Positions 1 through 10,219 of a stretch of DNA of 64,000 nucleotides are shown in pieces. The notes under the pieces were generated by a model. It saw only the letters and a list, made by a program, of their open reading frames with translations. It did no database searches and was not told where the DNA came from. The position numbers and the translations under genes are program-made. The stretch's first letter is position 1. Each line of letters opens with the position of its first letter. This stretch comes from RPRB01 sp035501615 (GTDB lineage: Bacteria; Myxococcota; Myxococcia; Myxococcales; Myxococcaceae). The DNA is taken from the NCBI GenBank assembly GCA_035501615.1, contig DATJVY010000050.1, positions 10,251 through 74,250 of the forward strand, given 5' to 3'.

Positions 1-1
1 C

Positions 2-2584
2 AACATCGCCCGCCTCTACGACGCGGGGGTGTCCCAGGGGCAGCCCTTCCTGGCGATGGAGCGGGTGCAGGGGCTCTTCATCACCGACTACGCCGACGCG
101 CACCAGCTGGACGTGGCGGCGCGCCTGGAGCTCTTCCTCCAGGTCCTGGCCGCGGTGCAGTACGCGCATGCCAACCTCGTCCTGCACCGCGATCTCAAGC
201 CCTCGAACATCCTGGTCACCGACGAGGGGCAGGTCCGGCTGCTCGACTTCGGCGTGGCGACGCTCCTCGATCCCGAGGGGCCGGCGCCGGACACCCCGCT
301 CACCCAGGCGAGCGGCCGCGCTCTCACCCCGGCCTATGCGAGCCCCGAGCAGATCATCGGATCGCCGCTGAGCACCGCGAGCGACGTCTACTCGCTGGGG
401 GTGGTGCTCTTCGAGCTCCTGACCGGTGGACGGCCGTACCATCTCGACGGTGGCACGCCGGCGGAGCTCGCCTCGGCCATCCTCGCCACCGAGCCGCTGC
501 GGCCGAGCGCGGCGGTGGCCGAGGGCGCGGCGGCCGCCCGGAGCACGACCCCGGCGCGGCTCCAGCGGCGGCTGTCGGGAGATCTGGACAGCATCCTCCT
601 CCGGACGCTCTCCAAGCAGCCCGCGGCGCGCTACACCACGCCGGGCGCGCTCGCCGAGGAGCTGCGCCGGTCGCTCGAGGGAGTTCCGCTCCAGGCACGC
701 GCGCCTTCCCGCATCTACCGGCTGGAGCGCTTCGTCTTCCGGCACCGCTGGGTGGTGCTCGGGTCGGTCGCGGTGGCCGGCGCGCTCGTCGCCTCGACCA
801 CGGTGGCCGTGGTGCAGGCCCGGCGGGCGGCGGCGCAGGAGCAGGTGGCCCGGGCGGAGGCGCGGAGCGCGGGCGCGGTGCGCGATTTCCTCATCGACAT
901 CCTCTCCGCGGCGGATCCGGCCCGGCCAGGCAAGCGGCCACCGCGAGAGACGACCATCCAGGAAGCGGTGGACGCCGCGGCGGCGCGTATCGGCGTTGCG
1001 CTCGACGACCAGCCCCGGGAGAAGGTCTCGGTGCTGGTCACCCTGGCCGGCATCTACTCCTCGCTCGACATGGCCGACCGGAGCCTCGCGCTCCTCGAGC
1101 AGGCCCTGGCGGTGGCGGAGAAGTCAGAGAAGGTGCCCAAGGCCGAGCAGGCCGCGGTGCTGGTGGAGATGGCGAACGCGGCGATGTTCGCCGGCCGGTT
1201 CGACCAGGCGAAGACCTGGCTGGACCGCGTCGACCCGATCTTCTCCGCGCTGGGGGACAGCACCTCCGAGCAGTACGCCCAGGCGCTGAAGATCCGCGGC
1301 AACCTCGTGCGGCGCGGCAACGCCCCTGACCTCAAGGCCGGGGCGGCGCTGCTCGAACGCGCGGTGGCGATTTTCCGCGAGCGCTATCCGGACAGCGACG
1401 GCCGGCTCGGGGCGCTCTTCTACCTGGCCCAGACGCTCCGGGCGGCCAACGCGCCGGCGCGGGCCGAGGCGGTCGCCGACGAGGCGGTGGCGGTGGCCCA
1501 GCGGCGGACGCAGGTGGGCTACGAGCTGCCCAACGCCTTCTCGCTCCGGGCGGTCATCCGCGACAGCAACGGGAAGCTCGCCGAGGCCGAGTCCGACTTC
1601 GTCGCCGCGCAGGAGGGGTACGAGCGGACCACCGGCCCGACGCACTTCCTCACCCTCCAGAACGAGGGTCTCCGGGGAATGACGCTCCTCGAGCTGGGGG
1701 GCCGCCGTGACGAGGCGCTGAAGCACGTGGAGGCCTCGGCCGAGGCGCTCGCCCGTGGGCGTCCGGGGAGCAACACCCACGCCCAGGCGGTGGAGCGGCT
1801 GGGGACGGCCTACCTCCGGGTGGGACGCTTCCAGCGCGCCATCCCGGTGCTCGAGGAGGCGCGCAGGCTCTGGGGCCAGCGGGGCGAGACGATGTACCGC
1901 GTGGGCCCGACGCTGGCGCTGGCCGAGGCCCGGGCCGAGATGGGGGAAGACGCGGCGGCACGGAGCCTGCTCGACGAGGCTCTGGGCGTGCTGCAGGGGA
2001 GCCCGCGGGTCGCGATCCTCGCCGAGGGGGACGTGCACCTGGTCCGGGGACTCCTCGCGGCGGACCGGGGCGACGCCGCCGAGGCCCTCACGGCGCTGGC
2101 CCAGGCGCTCACCGTCTCGGGCTGGGAGACGCGGGCCGACGTGACGCGCCGGGTGCTCGCCGATGCCGGCCGGGCGCGCCTTGCGGCCGCGGCCGGGCGG
2201 GTGCCCGAGGCGCTCTCGGCCTCGGATCGCCTCCTCGAGCTCGCCCGGAGCCCATCGGTCGCGCAGCTCCCGCGGGTCCGGGCGTTGGGGCTCGAGGCGC
2301 GCGGGGTGAGCCTCTGCCATGCGGCGAGAGCGGGGGAGGGCGAGCCGATGCTCGCGCAGGCGGTGACCCTGCTCGCCTCGGTGATGGACGAGGGCAGCCC
2401 GCCGGTCGCGCGGGCGCAGCTCGGCCATGCGGGCTGCCTCCTCGAGGAGGGAAGGCGGAGCGAGGCCGCGGCGCTGGTGGACGACGCGCGGCGGGCGCTC
2501 CAGACGGCGGGCGCCGCCGGGACACCGGTCCAGCCGTTGCTCCGTGCGATGCAAGAGCGCCTCGGGACGACGGTGGCGCGCTGA
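2..2584 (+). CDS. Membrane Ser/Thr protein kinase with C-terminal TPR region (5' partial)
   Basis: The reading frame is open from the first bases of the window, so the start and glycine-rich loop lie upstream. What remains opens with NIARLYDAG, typical of the kinase N-lobe. It is followed by the catalytic loop HRDLKPSN, the DFG motif and an ASPEQ activation-segment motif, so the C-lobe is complete. A single hydrophobic helix (WVVLGSVAVAGALVAS, about 250 residues in) separates the kinase from roughly 580 residues of Ala/Leu-rich helical repeats resembling tetratricopeptide repeats. This is the usual plan of Hanks-type kinases in myxobacteria: cytoplasmic kinase, one membrane pass, then a repeat region for protein contacts. 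The substrate cannot be read from sequence. A tRNA gene follows on the same strand. Confidence 0.9.
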   Translation, partial: NIARLYDAGVSQGQPFLAMERVQGLFITDYADAHQLDVAARLELFLQVLAAVQYAHANLVLHRDLKPSNILVTDEGQVRLLDFGVATLLDPEGPAPDTPLTQASGRALTPAYASPEQIIGSPLSTASDVYSLGVVLFELLTGGRPYHLDGGTPAELASAILATEPLRPSAAVAEGAAAARSTTPARLQRRLSGDLDSILLRTLSKQPAARYTTPGALAEELRRSLEGVPLQARAPSRIYRLERFVFRHRWVVLGSVAVAGALVASTTVAVVQARRAAAQEQVARAEARSAGAVRDFLIDILSAADPARPGKRPPRETTIQEAVDAAAARIGVALDDQPREKVSVLVTLAGIYSSLDMADRSLALLEQALAVAEKSEKVPKAEQAAVLVEMANAAMFAGRFDQAKTWLDRVDPIFSALGDSTSEQYAQALKIRGNLVRRGNAPDLKAGAALLERAVAIFRERYPDSDGRLGALFYLAQTLRAANAPARAEAVADEAVAVAQRRTQVGYELPNAFSLRAVIRDSNGKLAEAESDFVAAQEGYERTTGPTHFLTLQNEGLRGMTLLELGGRRDEALKHVEASAEALARGRPGSNTHAQAVERLGTAYLRVGRFQRAIPVLEEARRLWGQRGETMYRVGPTLALAEARAEMGEDAAARSLLDEALGVLQGSPRVAILAEGDVHLVRGLLAADRGDAAEALTALAQALTVSGWETRADVTRRVLADAGRARLAAAAGRVPEALSASDRLLELARSPSVAQLPRVRALGLEARGVSLCHAARAGEGEPMLAQAVTLLASVMDEGSPPVARAQLGHAGCLLEEGRRSEAAALVDDARRALQTAGAAGTPVQPLLRAMQERLGTTVAR

Positions 2585-2617
2585 GCGGCCGGGAGTGGTC
2601 AGCCGCCGCGCGCCCGG

Positions 2618-2623
2618 TATAAG
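2618..2623 (+). promoter_or_regulatory. Possible -10 box of the tRNA-Leu promoter
   Basis: TATAAG lies 18 bases before the tRNA 5' end and stands out in an otherwise GC-rich spacer. The position suits a -10 element with a short leader. No convincing -35 box is seen 17 bases upstream, so this is a weak call. Confidence 0.3.
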
Positions 2624-2641
2624 CCTCGTCTCGTCCCATCC

Positions 2642-2723
2642 GGGCAGATGGCGAAACTGGTAGACGCGCTGGACTTAGGATCCAGTCCCGAAAGGGGTCC
2701 GAGTTCGACTCTCGGTCTGCCCA
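2642..2723 (+). tRNA. tRNA-Leu (anticodon UAG)
   Basis: The sequence folds as a class II tRNA. The acceptor GGGCAGA pairs with TCTGCCC, with A as discriminator. The anticodon stem CTGGA/TCCAG encloses the loop CTTAGGA, which places TAG at positions 34-36. The variable arm is long (CCC GAAA GGG). The T arm CCGAG-TTCGACT-CTCGG is canonical. UAG decodes CUA (and CUN by wobble) as leucine. CCA is not encoded; the bases after the discriminator are CTC. Confidence 0.95.
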
Positions 2724-2804
2724 CTCGCGGCACGTCGAATCCGCCGAGGCCAGGAAGTCGCATTGACAGGGGGGGACCCCGCCTCTTAAGGCCCTGTCCT
2801 TCCG

Positions 2805-4085
2805 ATGAAGGTTCAGGTCGAAGAGCTGTCCCCGGTCGAGCGCAAGCTCTCCATCGAGGTTCCCCCCGAGCAGGTCCAGGCCGAGCTCGGCCGGGCGTAC
2901 GCTCAGCTGGGACGGCAGGTGCGCCTGCCTGGCTTCCGTCCTGGCAAGATTCCCCGGCGCATCCTCGAGCAGAAGTTCAAGGGCGAGGTCGAGGACGACG
3001 TCGCCCGGCGGCTCGTCGAACGGGCCTACCTCTCCGCCATCTCGGAGCACAACGTCGACGCGGTCGGCGCCCCACAGCTCACCCCGGTCCGGCTGGACCA
3101 GGAGAAGCCCTTCGCGTTCGAGGCCCGCGTCGAGGTTCGCCCCAAGGTCGAGCCGAAGGACTACCGGGGCCTGCCGCTGAAGCGCGTCCAGGCCAGCGTC
3201 ACCGACGCCGAGGTCGACGAGCGGCTGGAGTCCATGCGCCAGCGGGTGGCGCGCCTCGAGCCGGTGGAGGGCCGGACCCGCGCCGAGACCGGTGACTTCG
3301 CCATCGTCGACTACGCCGGCACCATCGACGGGCAGCCCTTCCCGGGGAGCAAGGCCGAGGACGTCACGGTCGAGGTGGCGCCGGGCGACCTGATGCGCGG
3401 CAACGTCCCGGAGCTCGGAGGAACCCTGGTCGGCCAGACCAAGGAGCTCGACCATTGCTTCCCCGCCGACGATCCCGAGCCCGCCCGTGCCGGGAAGACC
3501 GCTCGGTTCACCTTCACCCTCAAGGGGCTGAAGCGGCAGCTGATCCCCGCGCTCGACGACGACTTCGCCAAGGAGGTCGGCGGAGGCGAGACGCTCGCCG
3601 AGCTGAAGTCCAAGGTGCGCTCCGACCTCGAGGCCGCCGCCAGGAGCCGTGCCGCCCAGGACGAGCGGGACCAGCTGGTGAAGGGGCTGGTGGAGCGGAA
3701 CCCCTTCGAGCTGCCCCGGGCGATGGTGGAGCGCGGCCTGGACGCCATGCTCGACGGCGCGCTGCGGATGATGGCGCGGCAGGGGCTCGATCCCTCGAAG
3801 CTGAACCTGGACTTCGCCTCGCTTCGGGAGGAGATGCGCCCGAAGGCGGAGGCAGAGGTGCGCGGAGCGCTCCTCCTCCAGGCCGTGTCGGAGAAGGAGG
3901 GACTCTCCGTCAAGCCCGAGGACCTCGACGCGCGCATTGCCCAGTATGCGACCGAGAGCGGAGCCCCTCTCCACCAGGTGCGCAAGGCCTTCAAGGAGCC
4001 CGAGCAGCGGCGGGCCCTGGAGCAGCGGGTCCGGGAGGAAAAGACGGTTGAATTCTTGAAGGCCGCCGCGAAGGATGAAGGCTAG
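2805..4085 (+). CDS. tig: Trigger factor, ribosome-associated chaperone/prolyl isomerase
   Basis: A 426-residue protein of normal trigger factor length. The N-terminal ribosome-docking signature GFRPGKIP is at residues 43-50. An FKBP-type PPIase domain spans about 155-250 (DFAIVDYAGTIDGQPF), followed by the long helical C-terminal cradle. It binds near the ribosome exit tunnel and shields nascent chains. It heads a tig-clpP-clpX run on one strand with 11 bases before clpP, the classic bacterial order linking folding and proteolysis. The ATG at 2805 has no obvious Shine-Dalgarno sequence, so the message may be leaderless or weakly initiated. Confidence 0.97.
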   Translation: MKVQVEELSPVERKLSIEVPPEQVQAELGRAYAQLGRQVRLPGFRPGKIPRRILEQKFKGEVEDDVARRLVERAYLSAISEHNVDAVGAPQLTPVRLDQEKPFAFEARVEVRPKVEPKDYRGLPLKRVQASVTDAEVDERLESMRQRVARLEPVEGRTRAETGDFAIVDYAGTIDGQPFPGSKAEDVTVEVAPGDLMRGNVPELGGTLVGQTKELDHCFPADDPEPARAGKTARFTFTLKGLKRQLIPALDDDFAKEVGGGETLAELKSKVRSDLEAAARSRAAQDERDQLVKGLVERNPFELPRAMVERGLDAMLDGALRMMARQGLDPSKLNLDFASLREEMRPKAEAEVRGALLLQAVSEKEGLSVKPEDLDARIAQYATESGAPLHQVRKAFKEPEQRRALEQRVREEKTVEFLKAAAKDEG

Positions 4086-4096
4086 GAGCTCTACAG

Positions 4097-4717
4097 ATGC
4101 CTCTCATCCCGTACGTCATCGAGCAGACCCACCGCGGCGAGCGGTCCTACGACATCTACAGCCGGCTGCTGAAGGACCGGATCATCCTCCTCGGCACCGA
4201 GATCCACGACGAGCTGGCCAACGTCATCGTGGCCCAGATGCTGTTCCTCGAGTCCGAGGACCCCGACAAGGACATCAACCTCTACATCAACTCGCCCGGC
4301 GGCTCGGTCACCGCGGGCATGGCCATCTACGACACGATGCAGTACGTGCGGCCGGCGGTCTCCACCATCTGCGTGGGCCAGGCGGCGTCGATGGGCGCGG
4401 TGCTCCTCCTCGCCGGGGCCAAGGGCAAGCGCCAGGCGCTCCCCAACGCCCGCATCATGATCCACCAGCCCATGGGCGGCGCGCAGGGTCAGGCCACCGA
4501 CATCGAGATCCAGGCCAAGGAGATCCTCCGGATGAAGGGCCGGCTGAACGAGATCATCGCCCGGCACACCGGCCAGCCCCTGGAGCGGGTCGAGAAGGAC
4601 AGCGACCGCGACTACTTCATGGGGGCACAGGAGGCACGGGCCTACGGCATCGTCGACGAGGTGGTCTCGGTGAACCGGAAGAGCCTCAAGTCCGCGGAAG
4701 AGCGGCGCGATCGTTGA
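4097..4717 (+). CDS. clpP: ATP-dependent Clp protease proteolytic subunit
   Basis: A 206-residue serine peptidase that forms the two-ring proteolytic chamber used by ClpX (and ClpA/C). The catalytic triad is visible: Ser98 in GQAASMGA, His123 in MIHQP and Asp172 in DSDRDYFMG. The SPGGS segment (66-70) that forms the oxyanion region is intact. AGGAG lies about 9 bases before the ATG and overlaps the end of tig, which suggests coupled expression. The N-terminus is short (MPLIPYVIEQT) and consistent with a propeptide trimmed in the mature enzyme. Confidence 0.97.
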   Translation: MPLIPYVIEQTHRGERSYDIYSRLLKDRIILLGTEIHDELANVIVAQMLFLESEDPDKDINLYINSPGGSVTAGMAIYDTMQYVRPAVSTICVGQAASMGAVLLLAGAKGKRQALPNARIMIHQPMGGAQGQATDIEIQAKEILRMKGRLNEIIARHTGQPLERVEKDSDRDYFMGAQEARAYGIVDEVVSVNRKSLKSAEERRDR

Positions 4718-4802
4718 CCTACCCGCCTCCCTGGCTGCACTGGCCGGTCGGCGGCTGTTAGAAACCGAGATGCAGGACTAGATTCCGCAGCCGAGGGCTT
4801 TG

Positions 4803-6074
4803 ATGGCAGGGAAGAACGTGGAGAAGTCCAACCAGACCTTGTGCTGCTCCTTCTGCGGGAAGTCGCAGAAGGAGGTGAAGAAGCTCATCGCTGGTCCCAC
4901 GGTCTACATCTGCGACGAGTGCATCGGCCTCTGCAACGACATCATCGCCGAGGAGATCGACCGCGAGGAGACCAAGGACACCAAGCTCCGCATCCCCCGG
5001 CCGAGCGAGATCAAGTCGATCCTCGACGAGTACGTCATCGGCCAGGAGCGGGCGAAGAAGGTCCTCGCGGTCGCGGTCCACAACCACTACAAGCGCATCG
5101 AGTCCAAGGTCGCGATGGACGACGTGGAGCTGCAGAAGAGCAACATCCTTCTGCTCGGCCCCACCGGCAGCGGCAAGACGCTGCTCGCCCAGACCCTGGC
5201 CCGCATCCTCAACGTCCCGTTCACCATCGCCGACGCCACCTGCCTCACCGAGGCCGGGTACGTGGGCGAGGACGTGGAGAACATCATCGTCAACCTGCTC
5301 CAGGCCGCCGACCACGACATCGAGCGGGCCCAGCGGGGCATCGTCTACATCGACGAGATCGACAAGATCGCCCGCAAGTCCGAGAACCCGAGCATCACCC
5401 GCGACGTCTCGGGCGAGGGCGTGCAGCAGGCCCTCCTCAAGATCATCGAGGGCACGGTGGCCAACGTCCCGCCCAAGGGCGGCCGCAAGCACCCGCAGCA
5501 GGAGTTCCTGCAGGTCGACACCACCAACATCCTCTTCATCTGCGGTGGAGCCTTCGGCGGGCTGGACCAGATCATCGAGCGCCGGCTGGGTGGGCGCTCG
5601 CTGGGCTTCGGGGCGGACATCAGGGAGAAGAAGCAGCGGAACCTCTCCGAGCTGCTCCAGCACGTGGAGCCCGAGGACCTCCTCAAGTTCGGGATGATCC
5701 CCGAGTTCATCGGCCGGCTCCCCATCGTCACCGCGCTGGAGGAGCTGGACGAGGGCGCCCTGATGAGCATCCTCAGCCAGCCGAAGAATGCGCTGGTGAA
5801 GCAGTACCGGAAGCTCTTCGAGCTCGACGGGGTGACGCTCAAGTTCACCGACGGGGCGCTGAAGGCCATCGCCTCGGAGGCCATCCGCCGCAAGGCCGGG
5901 GCCCGCGGGCTGCGCTCCATCCTCGAGAGCGCGATGCTCGACGTGATGTACGACATCCCGTCCCAGAAGACCGCGCGCGAGGTGCTGATCTCCGAGGAGG
6001 TCATCCTCAAGAAGAGCGAGCCGGTCATCCTGCACGCCACCGACAACGACGAGCTGCAGAAGGAATCGGCCTGA
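4803..6074 (+). CDS. clpX: ClpX, AAA+ unfoldase of the ClpXP protease
   Basis: A 423-residue AAA+ ATPase that recognises tagged substrates, unfolds them and feeds ClpP. The N-terminal zinc-binding domain uses Cys15, Cys18, Cys37 and Cys40. Walker A GPTGSGKT is at 119-126, pore loop GYVG at 152-155, Walker B VYIDEID at 181-187, and the RKSENPSITRD substrate-loop segment follows. An in-frame TTG sits directly before the chosen ATG. The ATG is preferred because GAGG lies 8-9 bases upstream. The stop codon is shared with the apparent CTG start of the next gene. Confidence 0.97.
   Translation: MAGKNVEKSNQTLCCSFCGKSQKEVKKLIAGPTVYICDECIGLCNDIIAEEIDREETKDTKLRIPRPSEIKSILDEYVIGQERAKKVLAVAVHNHYKRIESKVAMDDVELQKSNILLLGPTGSGKTLLAQTLARILNVPFTIADATCLTEAGYVGEDVENIIVNLLQAADHDIERAQRGIVYIDEIDKIARKSENPSITRDVSGEGVQQALLKIIEGTVANVPPKGGRKHPQQEFLQVDTTNILFICGGAFGGLDQIIERRLGGRSLGFGADIREKKQRNLSELLQHVEPEDLLKFGMIPEFIGRLPIVTALEELDEGALMSILSQPKNALVKQYRKLFELDGVTLKFTDGALKAIASEAIRRKAGARGLRSILESAMLDVMYDIPSQKTAREVLISEEVILKKSEPVILHATDNDELQKESA
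6061..6064 (+). promoter_or_regulatory. Shine-Dalgarno site supporting a CTG start
   Basis: AGGA inside the last codons of clpX is followed by six bases (ATCGGC) and then CTG at 6071. This spacing favours initiation at CTG, since no ATG, GTG or TTG occurs in that frame over the preceding 130 bases. Confidence 0.45.
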
Positions 6075-6523
6075 CCCGGCCGGGCCCCGCGCTCGGCGCG
6101 CGGCTGGCCGAGGAGCTCTCGCGGTACCTCCCGGTGGAGCAGCTCGCTCCCCTCACCTCGGGCGATGGGTTTACCTCGCCGGGGCTGGCCGACCGGGCCG
6201 TGCGAACGCTCCTCCCCCGGGCACTGGAGGGACGCGGAGCCGCCGAGGCCGCCTCCCGGATCCGGGCGCTCCCCGAGCTCACCGGGGTCGACGTCGCGCG
6301 CACCACCCAGCCCGCGCTGGAGCGGATCGCCCGGGCGACCCAGGCTCCGCCGGAGCTCGTCCGGGCCGCCGCCCAGGCCTCGGGCGCGCTCCTCAGGCTC
6401 GCGATGCCCGGAGGGGAGGAGGCCGGCTCGGCGCAGCTCGTCTCCGCGGTGGCCCGGCTCGCGCTCGCCGCCATCCGGTCCGGCATGAGCGGGCCCGACG
6501 TGGTCGCGCTGCTCGTGGCCTGA
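6071..6523 (+). CDS. Hypothetical helical protein downstream of clpX, apparent CTG start
   Basis: I do not recognise a family. The 150 residues are Ala/Leu/Arg-rich and look all-helical, with no signal peptide and no clear transmembrane segment. Codons have G or C at nearly every third position from 6071 onward, as in neighbouring genes, so coding probably begins at or near that point. The first conventional start is GTG at 6134 and would drop 21 well-biased codons. CTG at 6071 has AGGA six bases upstream and forms a CTGA overlap with the clpX stop, parallel to the ATGA and GTGA overlaps seen elsewhere in this window. Its position suggests a link to ClpXP, but this is only context. Confidence 0.55.
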   Translation: MTRPGPALGARLAEELSRYLPVEQLAPLTSGDGFTSPGLADRAVRTLLPRALEGRGAAEAASRIRALPELTGVDVARTTQPALERIARATQAPPELVRAAAQASGALLRLAMPGGEEAGSAQLVSAVARLALAAIRSGMSGPDVVALLVA

Positions 6524-6533
6524 AGCGGGCTCT

Positions 6534-6875
6534 TCAGTCCCAGAACCGCCACCAGGGCTTCCGGAGCCCCGGGGCGGTGCCGGCGCGAGGGTTTCCGATG
6601 GTGATGACGTGCTCGCGTTCCTGGGCCGGGTTCCACCCGCGGGCGAGCAGGTCGCCGAGGTACTGCATCACCGTGTGACCCTGGTACGTCGCGTCGGCGC
6701 GGGTCGCGCGGGTCACGTCGTCGGCGAGGTAGGCGCGCACCCGGACCCGGTGGCTCTCCTCACCGCGCTCGAGGCCGATCACCCAGTCCGTGCCCGGGCG
6801 GCTCGGCCCGCTCTGCTGCTTGAAGTGGGCGGACAGCGCCCCTTCCACCCGCATCGACCAGGACTGTTCCGGCAT
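6534..6875 (-). CDS. Conserved-looking hypothetical protein, 113 aa
   Basis: No family recognised. The protein is soluble, with no signal peptide. It has mixed charged and aromatic content, a central segment DWVIGLERGEESHRVRVRAYL that looks like beta strands, and a strongly aromatic C-terminus (KPWWRFWD). Third-position GC bias is normal for the region. It ends 10 bases from the stop of the convergent gene at 6523 and is the first of three small minus-strand genes reading away from lon. Confidence 0.65.
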   Translation of the reverse strand: MPEQSWSMRVEGALSAHFKQQSGPSRPGTDWVIGLERGEESHRVRVRAYLADDVTRATRADATYQGHTVMQYLGDLLARGWNPAQEREHVITIGNPRAGTAPGLRKPWWRFWD

Positions 6876-6905
6876 CGCGGGCTCCCTCGCGTGGCTGGCA
6901 CGGGT

Positions 6906-7169
6906 TCAGCGGTGGAGCGGGACCGGCGCGGGCAGCGCCCGCTGTCGCTGGCCGGAGAGCTCCTGGACCTCGTGTTCCAGGGCCTCCACGCGCATCCTCA
7001 GCGCGCTCAGGTCCGCGGGCCGGGCCCCCTCGCCCTTCGTCGCCAGGAGCGCCTCGACCACCGGCTTCGCGGCCATGCGGATCACCAGCCCCAGCACGGG
7101 GATGAGCGCGATCAGCATCGCCATGACGGCCGTCACCGTCTCGGTCAGGTTGATCGGCAACGTCTCCAT
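6906..7169 (-). CDS. Small one-helix membrane protein with coiled coil (paralogue 1)
   Basis: An 87-residue protein. An N-terminal hydrophobic helix at residues 13-33 (VTAVMAMLIALIPVLGLVI) is followed by RMAAKPVVEAL and a heptad-rich coiled coil at about 53-73 (LRMRVEALEHEVQEL). It aligns along most of its length with the adjacent product of 7186-7476: both share LPxN, a TM segment, R-x-AAKPxVEAL, and a terminal coiled coil. They are therefore tandem paralogues. The likely topology is a membrane anchor with a cytoplasmic coiled coil. Function is unknown; the plan resembles scaffold or phage-shock-like accessory proteins. Confidence 0.7.
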   Translation of the reverse strand: METLPINLTETVTAVMAMLIALIPVLGLVIRMAAKPVVEALLATKGEGARPADLSALRMRVEALEHEVQELSGQRQRALPAPVPLHR

Positions 7170-7185
7170 CGACGCTTCTCCGCCG

Positions 7186-7476
7186 CTAGCGCCGCAGGCG
7201 CAGGGCGCTTCCAGGCTCGAGGGCCGGAGCGCTCTGGGCCTGCGACCCGCGCAGGCGGAGCACCTCCTGCTCCAGCTCCAGCACCCGCCGGCTCAGCACC
7301 TCCAGCTCCTTCGCGGGGGCACCGTTCTCGCGGAGCTTCCCCAGCGCCTCGACCAGCGGCTTCGCGGCGAACCGGATGGTGAAGCCGACGACCGCCACGA
7401 GCGGGATCATCAGGGCCAGGACGGCGGCGGCCAGCTCGGTGACGTTGACCGGCAGGAAATCGACTCCCAGCAGCAT
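7186..7476 (-). CDS. Small one-helix membrane protein with coiled coil (paralogue 2)
   Basis: A 96-residue protein taken from the ATG at 7476. A longer frame reaches 7689, but its extra 71 residues lack plausible structure and would fill the lon upstream region. Residues 15-36 are hydrophobic (AAAVLALMIPLVAVVGF). The RFAAKPLVEAL segment and a coiled coil (VLSRRVLELEQEVLRL) then match the neighbour at 6906-7169. The gap between the two genes is 16 bases, so they are probably co-transcribed, divergent from lon. Function is unknown. Confidence 0.7.
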   Translation of the reverse strand: MLLGVDFLPVNVTELAAAVLALMIPLVAVVGFTIRFAAKPLVEALGKLRENGAPAKELEVLSRRVLELEQEVLRLRGSQAQSAPALEPGSALRLRR

Positions 7477-7697
7477 TGGACCGTGTCTCCTTCCCCGCCA
7501 CACGGGCTCGGGCCGGAACGATTGCACACACATCACCCCCGGAGGGGTCCTTCCGGACTTGGCCTCGAGGCCGAGGGCTGCGAAAGGGGCGGGGTGCGGC
7601 CCGAGGGTGTATCCTCCGACGGACCAAAGGACGGCCCGCGCCCCGGACTTCCGGGGCCTCATGTGCCCATGCGCCCGGGCCGTTGACACGTCGACAC

Positions 7698-10157
<2,460 letters not shown>

Positions 10158-10181
10158 ATCGTCCAGCGGACAGTGGATCCC

Positions 10182-10214
10182 GCCCGGGCCTCGCCGAGAC
10201 CCGGTGGCCCGGGC
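10182..10214 (+). terminator. GC hairpin between lon and the ClC gene
   Basis: GCCCGGGCC (10182-10190) and GGCCCGGGC (10206-10214) form a perfect 9-bp stem with a 15-base loop, 25 bases after the lon stop. There is no T-tract, so it could be a terminator-like or mRNA-protecting hairpin rather than a classic intrinsic terminator. Confidence 0.4.
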
Positions 10215-10219
10215 CCGGC

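Noticed and set aside
2763..2791. TTGACA box before tig as a sigma-70 promoter
   Set aside because: TTGACA is a good -35, but no -10-like hexamer follows at 16-18 bases (TTAAGG only), so it may be chance.
7477..7697. N-terminal extension of the coiled-coil protein or of lon into this spacer
   Set aside because: Both open frames through the spacer give disordered-looking peptide; the conserved protein sequence starts at 7476 (minus) and 7698 (plus).
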